Origin: Sandaracinaceae bacterium | GTDB taxonomy: Bacteria; Myxococcota_A; Polyangia; Polyangiales; Houyiibacteriaceae | Assembly (NCBI GenBank): GCA_020633055.1 | Contig: JACKEJ010000004.1 | Location: forward strand, 620,001-684,000 | DNA: 64,000 nucleotides | Direction of reading: 5' to 3' | In this document: piece by piece, positions 6,382 to 13,984 of the stretch | Layout: the number at the start of each line of letters is the position of its first letter | Position numbering within the stretch: position 1 is the stretch's first letter | Notes under the pieces: generated by a model | What the model saw: the letters and a program-made list of their open reading frames with translations, nothing else | The model's database searches: none | Told to the model about the DNA's origin: nothing | Made by a program: the position numbers and the translations under genes

Positions 6382-9326
6382 TGTCCGATTTTGGTGTCAA
6401 CCAAGGCCTCGTCGAGGAGATGTTCCTCGCGTGGATGAGCAACCCCAGCGCGGTCGAGCCCGCCTGGCGGAAGTACTTCGACAACCTGCCCCAGGGGGAG
6501 TGGCCCCAGCTCACGTCGTCGGGGTCCCTCACTGCCCCGGCCGAGCACGTGCCCAGCGCGCCGCTCCCGCGCGAGACACACGCGTCGAACGGCGTCGCCA
6601 ACGCCAGCCCAGCGCCCCTCGCCGGCCTCCCGGGCGCCTCTCCGTCGGTGTTCTTCCCGCCGGGGGCCGAGAACCTCCCCTTCGTCGCCGAGCGCGTCGC
6701 GGGCCGGCCCTCGTTCCCGCCCACGGGCGAGATGCTCGCCGCCACCCAGCTGCAGGCGCGCCTCTCGGCGCTCATCAACGCCTACCGCGTGCGCGGGCAC
6801 CTGTACGCCAAGCTCGATCCCCTCGGGCTGAAGGACCTGCCCCCCACGGAGCTCGCGCTCGAACGCTATGGCCTCGCCAACGTGGACCCGAGCACGGTGT
6901 TCTCCACGGACGACTTCTCCGGTCCTCCCTCGCTGCCCCTCGGTGAGATCGTGGAGCGTCTGCGCGAGACCTACACGCGCACCATCGGCGTCGAATACAC
7001 CTTCTTGGAGGACAAGGAGGCCCGCGAGTGGCTGCAGGACGAGATGGAGTCCAGCACCAACCACACGCAGCTCGACGTGCACGACCAGCTGCGCATCCTC
7101 ACGAAGCTCACGGACGCCGAGATCTTCGAGCAGTTCCTGCACACCAAGTACATCGGCGCGAAGCGCTTCTCGCTCGAGGGCGGCGAGAGCGTGGTGCCGC
7201 TGCTGGACCTGCTGATCGAGCGCGCCTCCGAGCACGGCGTCGACGAGATCGTCATCGGCATGGCCCACCGCGGGCGCCTGAACGTCATGGTCAACATCCT
7301 CGAGATGGACGTGCGCGACATCTTCGCGGGCTTCGAGGACAAGGACCCGCGCAGCAACATGGGGCGCGGCGACGTGAAGTACCACATGGGCTTCTCGACC
7401 GACCGCAAGACCGAGGCCGGGCGCGAGATCCACATGACGCTGGCCTTCAACCCCAGCCACCTCGAGTGGGTCAACCCGGTCGTCGAGGGGCGTGTGCGCG
7501 CCAAGCAGGACCGCAAGGGCGACAAGGCGCGCTCGCGGGTGCTGCCCCTGCTCATCCACGGTGACAGCGCGTTCATCGGCCAGGGCGTCGTGGCCGAGAC
7601 GCTGAACCTCAGCGAGATCGGCGGGTACCGCACGGGCGGCACCGTGCACGTCATCATCAACAATCAGATCGGCTTCACCACCAACCCGGAGGACGCGCGC
7701 AGCACCCGCTACTGTACGGACATCACGCGCATGCTGCGCTGCCCCGTGTTCCACGTGAACGGCGAGGACCCCGAGGCGGTGGCGCAGGTGGCGCACCTGG
7801 CGGCCGAGTACCGTCAGCGCTTCGGGCGCGACGTGGTGGTGGACCTCTACTGCTACCGCAAGTACGGGCACAACGAGGGCGACGAGCCGCGCTTCACGCA
7901 GCCGCTCATGTACGCCGCGGTGGACCAGAAGCGCACGGTGCGGCAGGTCTACATCGAGCGCCTGGTGGAGACGGGCAAGATCACCCGGCAGCAGGCCGAG
8001 GACATCGAGAACCGCCGGCGCGCGTTCCTGGACCAGGCCCTCGAAGAGGCGCGACGCGGAAAGTTCGCGCTGAAGCCGTCGGCCATGCTGGGCGTGTGGG
8101 AGTCCTACACGGGCGGGCGCGACGTGGACACCCCGCGGGTCGACACGGGCTACCCGCGCGAGAAGCTGGTGGCGCTGATCGACAAGCTCACCACCATCCC
8201 GGACGGCTTCACGCCGCACCCGCGCCTCAAGCGCTTCGTGCTCGACAAGCAGCGGGAGATCATGACCACCGGGGTCGAGGTGGACTGGGGCACGGCCGAG
8301 AACCTCGCGCTGTCCTCCATGCTGGTGGAGGGCATCCCCTGCCGCCTCACCGGACAGGACGTGCGGCGCGGCACGTTCAGCCACCGCCACGCCGTCATCT
8401 TCGACTCGGTCACGGGCGCTCGCTACACGCGCCTCGGCCACCTGAGCGACAACCAGGCGCGCCTCGAGATCGTCGACAGCCCTCTCAGCGAGGCGGGCGT
8501 GGTGGGCTTCGAGTGGGGCTACTCGCTCGACACGCCGGACGCGCTCATCCTGTGGGAGGCCCAGTTCGGCGACTTCATGAACACGGCGCAGGTCATCATC
8601 GACCAGTTCATCTCGTCGTCCGAGGACAAGTGGCACCGCCTCTCGGGTCTGGTGCTGGCCCTGCCGCACGGCTTCGAGGGACAAGGCCCCGAGCACAGCA
8701 GCGCGCGCCTCGAGCGCTTCCTCATGCTGTGCGCCGAAGACAACATGCAGGTGGTCAACCTGACCACGCCCGCGCAGGTCTTCCACGTGCTGCGCCGCCA
8801 GGTGCTGCGCCCGTGGCGCAAGCCGCTGGTCATCATGACGCCCAAGAGCCTGCTGCGGCACAAGCGCGCCGTGAGCACACTCGACGAGCTGGCCACGGGG
8901 CGCTTCGAGCGCCTGCTCCCGGACGCCGCTTCCGACAGCAAGGGCGCGCCGAAGGACGCGAGCAAGGTCACCCGTGTGGTGCTGTGCAGCGGCAAGGTGT
9001 ACTTCGACCTCGAAGAGGAGCGCGAGAAGCTGGGCGCCGACCACGTCGCGCTGCTGCGCCTCGAGCAGCTGTACCCGCTGCACCCGGAGGAGATCCGCGA
9101 CGCCCTCGCGCCCTATGCCGACGGCACGGACCTGGTGTGGTGCCAGGAGGAGCCGTGGAACATGGGCGCCTGGTACTTCATCCGCGCGCGCCTGCCAGAG
9201 ATCGTGGAGCACCGCTTGCCGCTGCGCTGCGTGGCACGACCCGAGAGCGCCAGCCCGGCCACCGGGTCGAGCGGCGCGCACAAGCTGGAGCAGCGGATGC
9301 TCATCGACGAGGTCTTCGCGAGCTGA
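6381..9326 (+). CDS. sucA: 2-oxoglutarate dehydrogenase E1 component
   Basis: At 981 residues this is a full-length thiamine-diphosphate-dependent E1 of the 2-oxoglutarate dehydrogenase complex, which decarboxylates 2-oxoglutarate and succinylates the lipoyl arm of E2. Visible marks are the N-terminal E2-binding segment (L-V-E-E-M-F-L-A-W, then P-A-W-R-K-Y-F), I-N-A-Y-R-V-R-G-H-L, the V-I-G-M-A-H-R-G-R-L-N active-site stretch near residue 292, I-N-N-Q-I-G-F-T-T near 430 and the C-terminal transketolase-like domain (G-F-E-G-Q-G-P-E-H-S-S-A-R). The usual downstream partners sucB and lpd are not adjacent; a reverse-strand gene follows 32 bases on. It is coupled to terC upstream. Confidence 0.97.
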   Translation: MSDFGVNQGLVEEMFLAWMSNPSAVEPAWRKYFDNLPQGEWPQLTSSGSLTAPAEHVPSAPLPRETHASNGVANASPAPLAGLPGASPSVFFPPGAENLPFVAERVAGRPSFPPTGEMLAATQLQARLSALINAYRVRGHLYAKLDPLGLKDLPPTELALERYGLANVDPSTVFSTDDFSGPPSLPLGEIVERLRETYTRTIGVEYTFLEDKEAREWLQDEMESSTNHTQLDVHDQLRILTKLTDAEIFEQFLHTKYIGAKRFSLEGGESVVPLLDLLIERASEHGVDEIVIGMAHRGRLNVMVNILEMDVRDIFAGFEDKDPRSNMGRGDVKYHMGFSTDRKTEAGREIHMTLAFNPSHLEWVNPVVEGRVRAKQDRKGDKARSRVLPLLIHGDSAFIGQGVVAETLNLSEIGGYRTGGTVHVIINNQIGFTTNPEDARSTRYCTDITRMLRCPVFHVNGEDPEAVAQVAHLAAEYRQRFGRDVVVDLYCYRKYGHNEGDEPRFTQPLMYAAVDQKRTVRQVYIERLVETGKITRQQAEDIENRRRAFLDQALEEARRGKFALKPSAMLGVWESYTGGRDVDTPRVDTGYPREKLVALIDKLTTIPDGFTPHPRLKRFVLDKQREIMTTGVEVDWGTAENLALSSMLVEGIPCRLTGQDVRRGTFSHRHAVIFDSVTGARYTRLGHLSDNQARLEIVDSPLSEAGVVGFEWGYSLDTPDALILWEAQFGDFMNTAQVIIDQFISSSEDKWHRLSGLVLALPHGFEGQGPEHSSARLERFLMLCAEDNMQVVNLTTPAQVFHVLRRQVLRPWRKPLVIMTPKSLLRHKRAVSTLDELATGRFERLLPDAASDSKGAPKDASKVTRVVLCSGKVYFDLEEEREKLGADHVALLRLEQLYPLHPEEIRDALAPYADGTDLVWCQEEPWNMGAWYFIRARLPEIVEHRLPLRCVARPESASPATGSSGAHKLEQRMLIDEVFAS

Positions 9327-9358
9327 ACGCCCCGTCCGGGCGCAGCGCCACGGCAGCC

Positions 9359-9787
9359 TCAGCTCGCGTGCTTGACCACGAGCCGCGCGAGCGCGGGGAT
9401 GGCCGCTTCCACGTTGCTCTTGGCGGTGCCACGCAGCGAGCCGTAGGCCTTCTTGACCACGCCGTTGGTGGAGCGCTCGGCCTTGCCGTCCGTGATGGAC
9501 AGCATGGCGTCGGCGGCGCGCCCGGCGTTGGCGCTGAAGTGGGCCACGACGTCCTTGCCGGCAGCCACGGCCTCCTGGTGCAGCGGGTCGAGGGCCTTGG
9601 CGAACTCGGGCAGGAGGTCGCTGACCACGTTGCGGATGAAGCCGGGCTTGATGCCGCTGACCGTCTTGTAGCCGGCCTTGATGAGGAAGTTCTTGGACTT
9701 CACCTCCGCGTCGATGAGCGCGAGGCAGTCGTCGACGATGGCAGGCTTCTTGGCGGGGTCGGACAGGGCGTCTGCGAGGCTTGGCAT
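9359..9787 (-). CDS. Small conserved protein, DUF6918-like
   Basis: The product of 142 residues is helical and soluble, starting M-P-S-L-A-D-A-L-S-D-P-A-K-K and containing V-D-D-C-L-A-L-I-D-A-E-V, K-P-G-F-I-R-N-V-V-S-D-L-L-P-E-F and a Lys/Ala-rich C-terminus. The pattern recalls the DUF6918 family of actinobacteria and myxobacteria, to which I assign it with moderate confidence. No signal peptide, membrane span or catalytic motif is visible, and the function is unknown. The ATG at 9787 opens the conserved block directly. It is divergent from glutaminase across an 87-base spacer that contains a 12-base palindrome. Confidence 0.7.
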   Translation of the reverse strand: MPSLADALSDPAKKPAIVDDCLALIDAEVKSKNFLIKAGYKTVSGIKPGFIRNVVSDLLPEFAKALDPLHQEAVAAGKDVVAHFSANAGRAADAMLSITDGKAERSTNGVVKKAYGSLRGTAKSNVEAAIPALARLVVKHAS

Positions 9788-9814
9788 AGGCGCTGAGGGT
9801 AGGTCGGCACGGCG

Positions 9815-9826
9815 GGCTTGCAAGCC
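9815..9826. promoter_or_regulatory. 12-base palindrome GGCTTGCAAGCC in a divergent promoter region
   Basis: A perfect, spacer-less palindrome sits in the middle of the short region between the DUF6918-like gene and glutaminase. Its central placement fits a shared operator, but no adjacent regulator gene is an obvious owner, and a 12-base palindrome can arise by chance. Confidence 0.25.
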
Positions 9827-9874
9827 GGCCGCCCAGGCGCGGCGCGTGGCGTTGGGGGAAGCCGGGGGCGCGGA

Positions 9875-10876
9875 GTGCACGTGCCCACCGCCCGTCGTCG
9901 TTGGGATGCGTGTCACCCCTACATCAGCGATGCGTTCTGGCTCGATTCGAGGCAGCCTCTGCTCGTGGACTTCCAGCCCATCCTCGACGAGATCGCCCAC
10001 ACGTGTCTGCCCCTGACCAAGGAGGGCGCCGTGGCGACCTACATCCCGGCGCTCGCGCGAGTGGACCCGCGGCAGTTCGGCATCGCGCTGTGCACGGTGG
10101 ACGGGCTCGAGGTGGCGGCCGGCAGCGCGGACACCCGCTTCTCGATCCAGAGCATCTCCAAGGTGCTGTCGCTCACGCTGGGCATGCAGCGCCTCGGCGA
10201 GCGCTTGTGGGAGCGTATTGGGCGCGAGCCCTCGGGGGATCCGTTCAACTCGCTGGTGCAGCTGGAGCACGAGCACGGTGTGCCCCGCAACCCGCTCATC
10301 AACGCGGGCGCCATCGCCGTGGCAGACCGCCTCGTCAGCGGCGACGCGCACGCCAAGGAGTCGCTGCGTGCGCTCGCGTCGGACCTCGCCGGGACACCCA
10401 TCGCGTTCGACCGCGAGGTGGCCAACAGCGAGGCCGCGACGGGCTTCCGCAACTACGCCATGGCCAACTTCATGAAGAGCTTTGGCAAGCTCGACAACCC
10501 CGTGGAGGAGGTGCTGGACCTGTACTTCCACCAGTGCGCGCTCAGCATGAGCTGCGCCGAGCTGGCGCGGGCGTTTGGCTACCTGTGCCGCGACGGGCGC
10601 CACCCGCGCGATGAGCGTGCCGTGCTCTCGTCCAAGCAGGCGCGGCGCGTGAACGCGCTGATGCTCACCTGCGGCACCTACGACGCTGCGGGCGAGTTCG
10701 CGTACCGCATCGGCCTGCCGTGCAAGAGCGGCGTGGGAGGCGGCATCGTGGCCGTCATCCCGGACCAGCTGACGCTCTGCGTGTGGGCGCCGGGGCTCGG
10801 GCCCAGCGGCAACTCGGTGGCTGGCATGCGCGCGCTCGAGCTGTTCGTGGAGAAGACCAGGCTGTCGGTGTTCTGA
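9875..10876 (+). CDS. glsA: Glutaminase (serine-dependent beta-lactamase-fold type)
   Basis: This enzyme hydrolyses glutamine to glutamate and ammonia. The sequence is close to the GlsA/YneH type: Y-I-P-A-L-A-x-V-D, R-F-S-I-Q-S-I-S-K-V-L-S-L with the nucleophilic serine before the S-K pair, D-P-F-N-S-L-V-Q-L-E, R-N-P-L-I-N-A-G-A-I, the Y-F-x-x-C-A-L-x-M-S-C-x-E-L-A-R block and a C-terminal K-S-G-V-G-G-G-I-V-A. The GTG at 9875 (333 residues) follows a GGGGGCGCGGA stretch. A GTG at 9965 would give 303 residues, nearer the usual length of about 305, so the first 30 residues are uncertain. Confidence 0.93.
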   Translation: MHVPTARRRWDACHPYISDAFWLDSRQPLLVDFQPILDEIAHTCLPLTKEGAVATYIPALARVDPRQFGIALCTVDGLEVAAGSADTRFSIQSISKVLSLTLGMQRLGERLWERIGREPSGDPFNSLVQLEHEHGVPRNPLINAGAIAVADRLVSGDAHAKESLRALASDLAGTPIAFDREVANSEAATGFRNYAMANFMKSFGKLDNPVEEVLDLYFHQCALSMSCAELARAFGYLCRDGRHPRDERAVLSSKQARRVNALMLTCGTYDAAGEFAYRIGLPCKSGVGGGIVAVIPDQLTLCVWAPGLGPSGNSVAGMRALELFVEKTRLSVF

Positions 10877-10905
10877 CGCCCAGACTCTGGGGCTGAAGCC
10901 AGATC

Positions 10906-10965
10906 CCGCCGAAAGGCACCCGGGGTCGAGAGGCTGTGTCTGAAGCCCGGGGTGCCCTTCGGCGG
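10906..10965. terminator. Strong stem-loop between convergent genes
   Basis: Arms at 10906-10925 and 10946-10965 form a nearly perfect stem of about 18-20 pairs (CCGCCGAA...GGCACCC... against ...GGGTGCC...TTCGGCGG), with one mismatch, one bulge and a 20-base loop. It lies between convergent glsA and the response-regulator gene, where a bidirectional terminator is expected. No U-tract follows. Confidence 0.55.
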
Positions 10966-10993
10966 CTCCGCGGGGGGTTCTTGCTACAGGCCT

Positions 10994-11650
10994 TCAACGC
11001 TCGGGCGGAGGGTCCATGAAGCCCCACCGCTCGCCGTAACGCTGGATGTCTGCCAGGTTGGTCGCGCCGAGCTTCTGACGGATCTTCTCGATGTGCGAGT
11101 AGACGGTGCTCCCCGACAGGCCCAGGTCGAAGCCCACCTCCTTGGGCGTCGCGCCACGCGCGAGCAGGATGAACACGGTGTGCTCGCGCTCCGTGAGGGC
11201 CGCGTGGGGCGGCGCGCTGTCCGTGATGCGGGCCGCCAAGGCGCGCAGCTCCTCGCTCAGGAAGGAGCGCCCTGCCTGGACGGCCTGCACCGCGCGCACG
11301 AGGTCCGTGACGGGGTCCGACTTGGAGACGTACCCCTCCGCCCCGGCGGCCACCATGCGGGCGACGTAGTCGTCGGGGCGCTGGTGCGTGAAGAGCACCA
11401 CGTGCGGGCCCGCGCGGCGGATGGCCCGCACGGTGTCGCCCGCCTCCATGCCGGGGATCTGCACGTCCAACACCACCACGTCGATGGGCTCGGCCGCGGG
11501 GTCCGAGAGGCGCGCGAGCAGCTCGCCGATGGTGCCGAGCGTGTCCACCACGCGCAGCCCTTCGGCCGGCGCGAGGTAGCGACGGAGCCCCTCGGCGACG
11601 ATGGGGTGGTCGTCGGCTACCAGGAGTCGTACCAGCGCCGTTTCACTCAT
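10994..11650 (-). CDS. NarL/LuxR-family response regulator
   Basis: The 218-residue product has an N-terminal receiver (acidic pair D13/D14, phosphoacceptor D62 in V-V-V-L-D-V-Q-I-P, and a conserved lysine in G-Y-V-S-K-S-D) and a C-terminal LuxR-type helix-turn-helix (L-T-E-R-E-H-T-V-F-I-L-L-A-R-G, then K-E-V-G-F-D-L-G-L-S-G-S-T-V-Y-S-H-I-E-K-I-R-Q-K-L). It should bind DNA when phosphorylated. Its ATG lies inside the 3' end of the kinase gene (8-base overlap), so the pair is translationally coupled and probably cognate. An ATG five codons upstream is possible but less likely. Confidence 0.93.
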   Translation of the reverse strand: MSETALVRLLVADDHPIVAEGLRRYLAPAEGLRVVDTLGTIGELLARLSDPAAEPIDVVVLDVQIPGMEAGDTVRAIRRAGPHVVLFTHQRPDDYVARMVAAGAEGYVSKSDPVTDLVRAVQAVQAGRSFLSEELRALAARITDSAPPHAALTEREHTVFILLARGATPKEVGFDLGLSGSTVYSHIEKIRQKLGATNLADIQRYGERWGFMDPPPER

Positions 11651-12893
11651 GCTGTACCGTCGCAAGTGGCACGCGAGCCGTCAACGCCGTGCCGCCCGCC
11701 CCGCTGTCGAAGCGCAGCGTGCCGCCCAACCCCTCGACGCGCTCACGCATGCCGATCAAGCCCCAACCCGCCCCGCGCGCGTTGACGTCGAAGCCCCGCC
11801 CGTCGTCCGCCACGGTCACCAGCAGCGCGTCGCGCTCGTGCCGCACGGCCACCCGCAGCAGCCGTGCGCGCGCGTGCTTCAGGGCGTTGGTGAGGGCCTC
11901 CTGCACCACCCGATAGACCACCTCCTGTTGCCTCGCGGGCACCGGTCCCGCGTCCACGCTGCGCTCGATGCGCACCTCGGCGCCGCGCTCGAGCACGGTG
12001 CACATGCGCTCGATGCGCGCCGGCAGGGCGTCGTCGTCGCGCGGTTCCCGCAGCCCGCCGACGATGCGCTTGGAGGAGCGGTCGAGCGCGTCCAACAGCC
12101 CCCCGAGGTGGTTGAAGTCATCGCGCGGGACGGCGTCGCTGGCTGCGCGCGCGAGGCACTCCAGCTCCATGCGGGCGGCGGTGGTCACCTGCGCCAGGTC
12201 GTCGTGCAGCACACGCGCGAGGGCGCGCCGCTCGAGCTCGCGCGCCTCCTGCTGCGCGCGGCGGGCCAGCTCGGCGGCCAGGTCGTGGCGCTCACGCGTG
12301 AGCTCGTGCGTGGAGTGGCCCAACCAGGCGCTCACCCCCACCACGGCGAGGAGCGTGATGGTGGGGATGTGGATCATCGGGTAGGGAAAGTAGCTGGGGT
12401 AGGCCAGCGCGAAGGTGAGCACGAAGGCCAGCGTGGGGGCCACCGTGAGCACCAGCCGCTCCTTCAGCTCGCAGGGGAGGATCAGCGTGAGCGGCGCGAT
12501 GATGTAGACCGCGTAGAAGTAGGGGCCATCGAAGCCGCCGAGGGCCCCGAGGTGCAGCGCGACGCTGGCGGCCATGGTGATGGAGAAGGCGCACGCCACC
12601 CAGATGGGGTGCCGACGCGAGAGCGGCAGGTAGCGCATGGCCAGCACGGACGAGAGCGCGATGCCGATCTGGATGGGGATCCAGAACTTGCCGGGCGCGT
12701 TCTTGGGTGTCCCCGCGAGGACGACGCGCCCCACCACCCAAGCCACGGCGAGGATGAGCGTGATGGCCACACCGGCGACCTCGACGCGACGCCGCAGCGT
12801 GTCGCGTGACCACTCTTCGAAGGTCACCGTAGGCGCGGCGGGCAAGGCGCTCGGGGCGGAGGTGCGTTCGGTCACGGCGACGTCTTCTGCCAT
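11643..12893 (-). CDS. NarL-type membrane sensor histidine kinase
   Basis: The product of 416 residues has about six predicted membrane spans between residues 40 and 190, with little periplasmic sequence. A HisKA_3 dimerisation/phosphoacceptor segment follows, with H230 in R-V-L-H-D-D-L-A-Q, and a C-terminal HATPase domain (E-A-L-T-N-A-L-K-H-A N-box, D-D-G-R-G-F G1 box, G-L-I-G-M-R-E-R-V-E). It should autophosphorylate and feed the overlapping response regulator. The compact membrane domain suggests sensing within or near the bilayer; the signal is unknown. The cyclodeaminase-like gene ends 15 bases upstream on the same strand, so the three genes likely form one operon. Confidence 0.92.
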   Translation of the reverse strand: MAEDVAVTERTSAPSALPAAPTVTFEEWSRDTLRRRVEVAGVAITLILAVAWVVGRVVLAGTPKNAPGKFWIPIQIGIALSSVLAMRYLPLSRRHPIWVACAFSITMAASVALHLGALGGFDGPYFYAVYIIAPLTLILPCELKERLVLTVAPTLAFVLTFALAYPSYFPYPMIHIPTITLLAVVGVSAWLGHSTHELTRERHDLAAELARRAQQEARELERRALARVLHDDLAQVTTAARMELECLARAASDAVPRDDFNHLGGLLDALDRSSKRIVGGLREPRDDDALPARIERMCTVLERGAEVRIERSVDAGPVPARQQEVVYRVVQEALTNALKHARARLLRVAVRHERDALLVTVADDGRGFDVNARGAGWGLIGMRERVEGLGGTLRFDSGAGGTALTARVPLATVQHE

Positions 12894-12908
12894 GGGCCAG
12901 CGCGCCGC

Positions 12909-13865
12909 CTACGACCGGAAGACGATCTGCTGGCCGATGCCCCGGCTGCGCGCCAACTCGAACGCGACGCGCGCGATGGCCGCGTCCTGGATGGCCAGAC
13001 CGGTGGAATCGAAGACCGTGATCTCGGACGAGGGCGCCGCGCGGCGCCCCGCGACGACAGACCCGAGGGTGTCGCGCGCGGCGCTCGGGTCCAGCTCGCC
13101 GTTGGCGATGGGCACGTTGACCTCGCCGCTGTGGTGCGCCTGCTCGACGTCGTCGACGTAGATGCGCGCGTCGAGCAGGATGGCCGTCTCGAGCTCCTGC
13201 TTGCCCGCCGCGTCCGCGCCCATGGCGTTGATGTGGGTGCGCCCCTCGAGCCACTTGCGCCGGAGCACAGGGATGCGCGTGGGTGTGGCGGTGCAGACGA
13301 TGTCACACTTGGCCGCGTCTTCGAGCGACACGGCGACGCCCTGGTTCTCGTCGGCGAAGCGCTCCGCAGCGTCGCGCCTGATGTCGGCGGCGCGCACCTC
13401 GAAGTCGGTCCCGAACACGAAGCGGTGCGCGTCCAGGATGGACTGCGCCTGCACCCCACAGCCGATGAAGCCGACCGAGGAGGGCTGATCGCGATAGAGG
13501 ACCTTCGACGCCACCGCCGCGGCCGCACCGGTACGAAGCCCCGTGAGCAGCGTGGCATCGAGCACGGCGGCGGGCAGCGCCGTATCGGGGTGATTCAGGA
13601 TGTAGAGCCCCATCACGCTGGGGAGGCCGTGTCGCGAGGGGTTGTCCGCGTAGACGCTCACCCACTTGACCCCGGCGGCGTCACCGAGCGCAGCTGGCAT
13701 GGCGCGGAAGTCGCCGCTGTGCTCCGGGATGTCCAGGTAGACCTTGGCGGGCATACGCGCGTCACCCCGTCCGTGGGCCGCGAAGGCCCGCTCGACAGCT
13801 GGCACGACGTTGTCCATCGTGAGGAGGCCGCGAACTTGGGACTGGGTCAGGAGCAACGTGGGCAT
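12909..13865 (-). CDS. Ornithine cyclodeaminase/mu-crystallin family protein
   Basis: A cytoplasmic protein of 318 residues with the family's N-terminal substrate domain (R-M-P-A-K-V-Y-L-D, A-G-V-K-W-V-S-V-Y-A-D-N-P) and a Rossmann domain whose NAD(P) loop reads V-G-F-I-G-C-G-V-Q-A-Q-S. Members include ornithine cyclodeaminase, alanine dehydrogenase, ketimine reductases and opine-type imine reductases, and the specific reaction cannot be assigned here. L-L-T-G-L-R-T-G-A-A-A-A and the C-terminal F-D-S-T-G-L-A-I-Q-D-A-A are typical. It is first in a probable operon with the kinase and regulator, which hints that the two-component pair may control amino-acid or imine metabolism. Confidence 0.88.
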   Translation of the reverse strand: MPTLLLTQSQVRGLLTMDNVVPAVERAFAAHGRGDARMPAKVYLDIPEHSGDFRAMPAALGDAAGVKWVSVYADNPSRHGLPSVMGLYILNHPDTALPAAVLDATLLTGLRTGAAAAVASKVLYRDQPSSVGFIGCGVQAQSILDAHRFVFGTDFEVRAADIRRDAAERFADENQGVAVSLEDAAKCDIVCTATPTRIPVLRRKWLEGRTHINAMGADAAGKQELETAILLDARIYVDDVEQAHHSGEVNVPIANGELDPSAARDTLGSVVAGRRAAPSSEITVFDSTGLAIQDAAIARVAFELARSRGIGQQIVFRS

Positions 13866-13984
13866 TCACCGAGAGCATACCGGAAGCTGTACGCGCACGC
13901 GCGACAGATCCCCCCTGGCGAGCTCCGCGCCCCACCCGCGCGTTGTCGACGCGCGCGTGCCCGCGTGCTGCTACTGTGCGCGCC

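Noticed and set aside
5838..9281. Very long open frame antisense to terC/sucA (over 1100 codons)
   Set aside because: The translation is dominated by Arg, His, Val and Ala with no domain motif; it is the usual mirror of a high-GC3 gene. sucA and terC on the other strand have clear family motifs.
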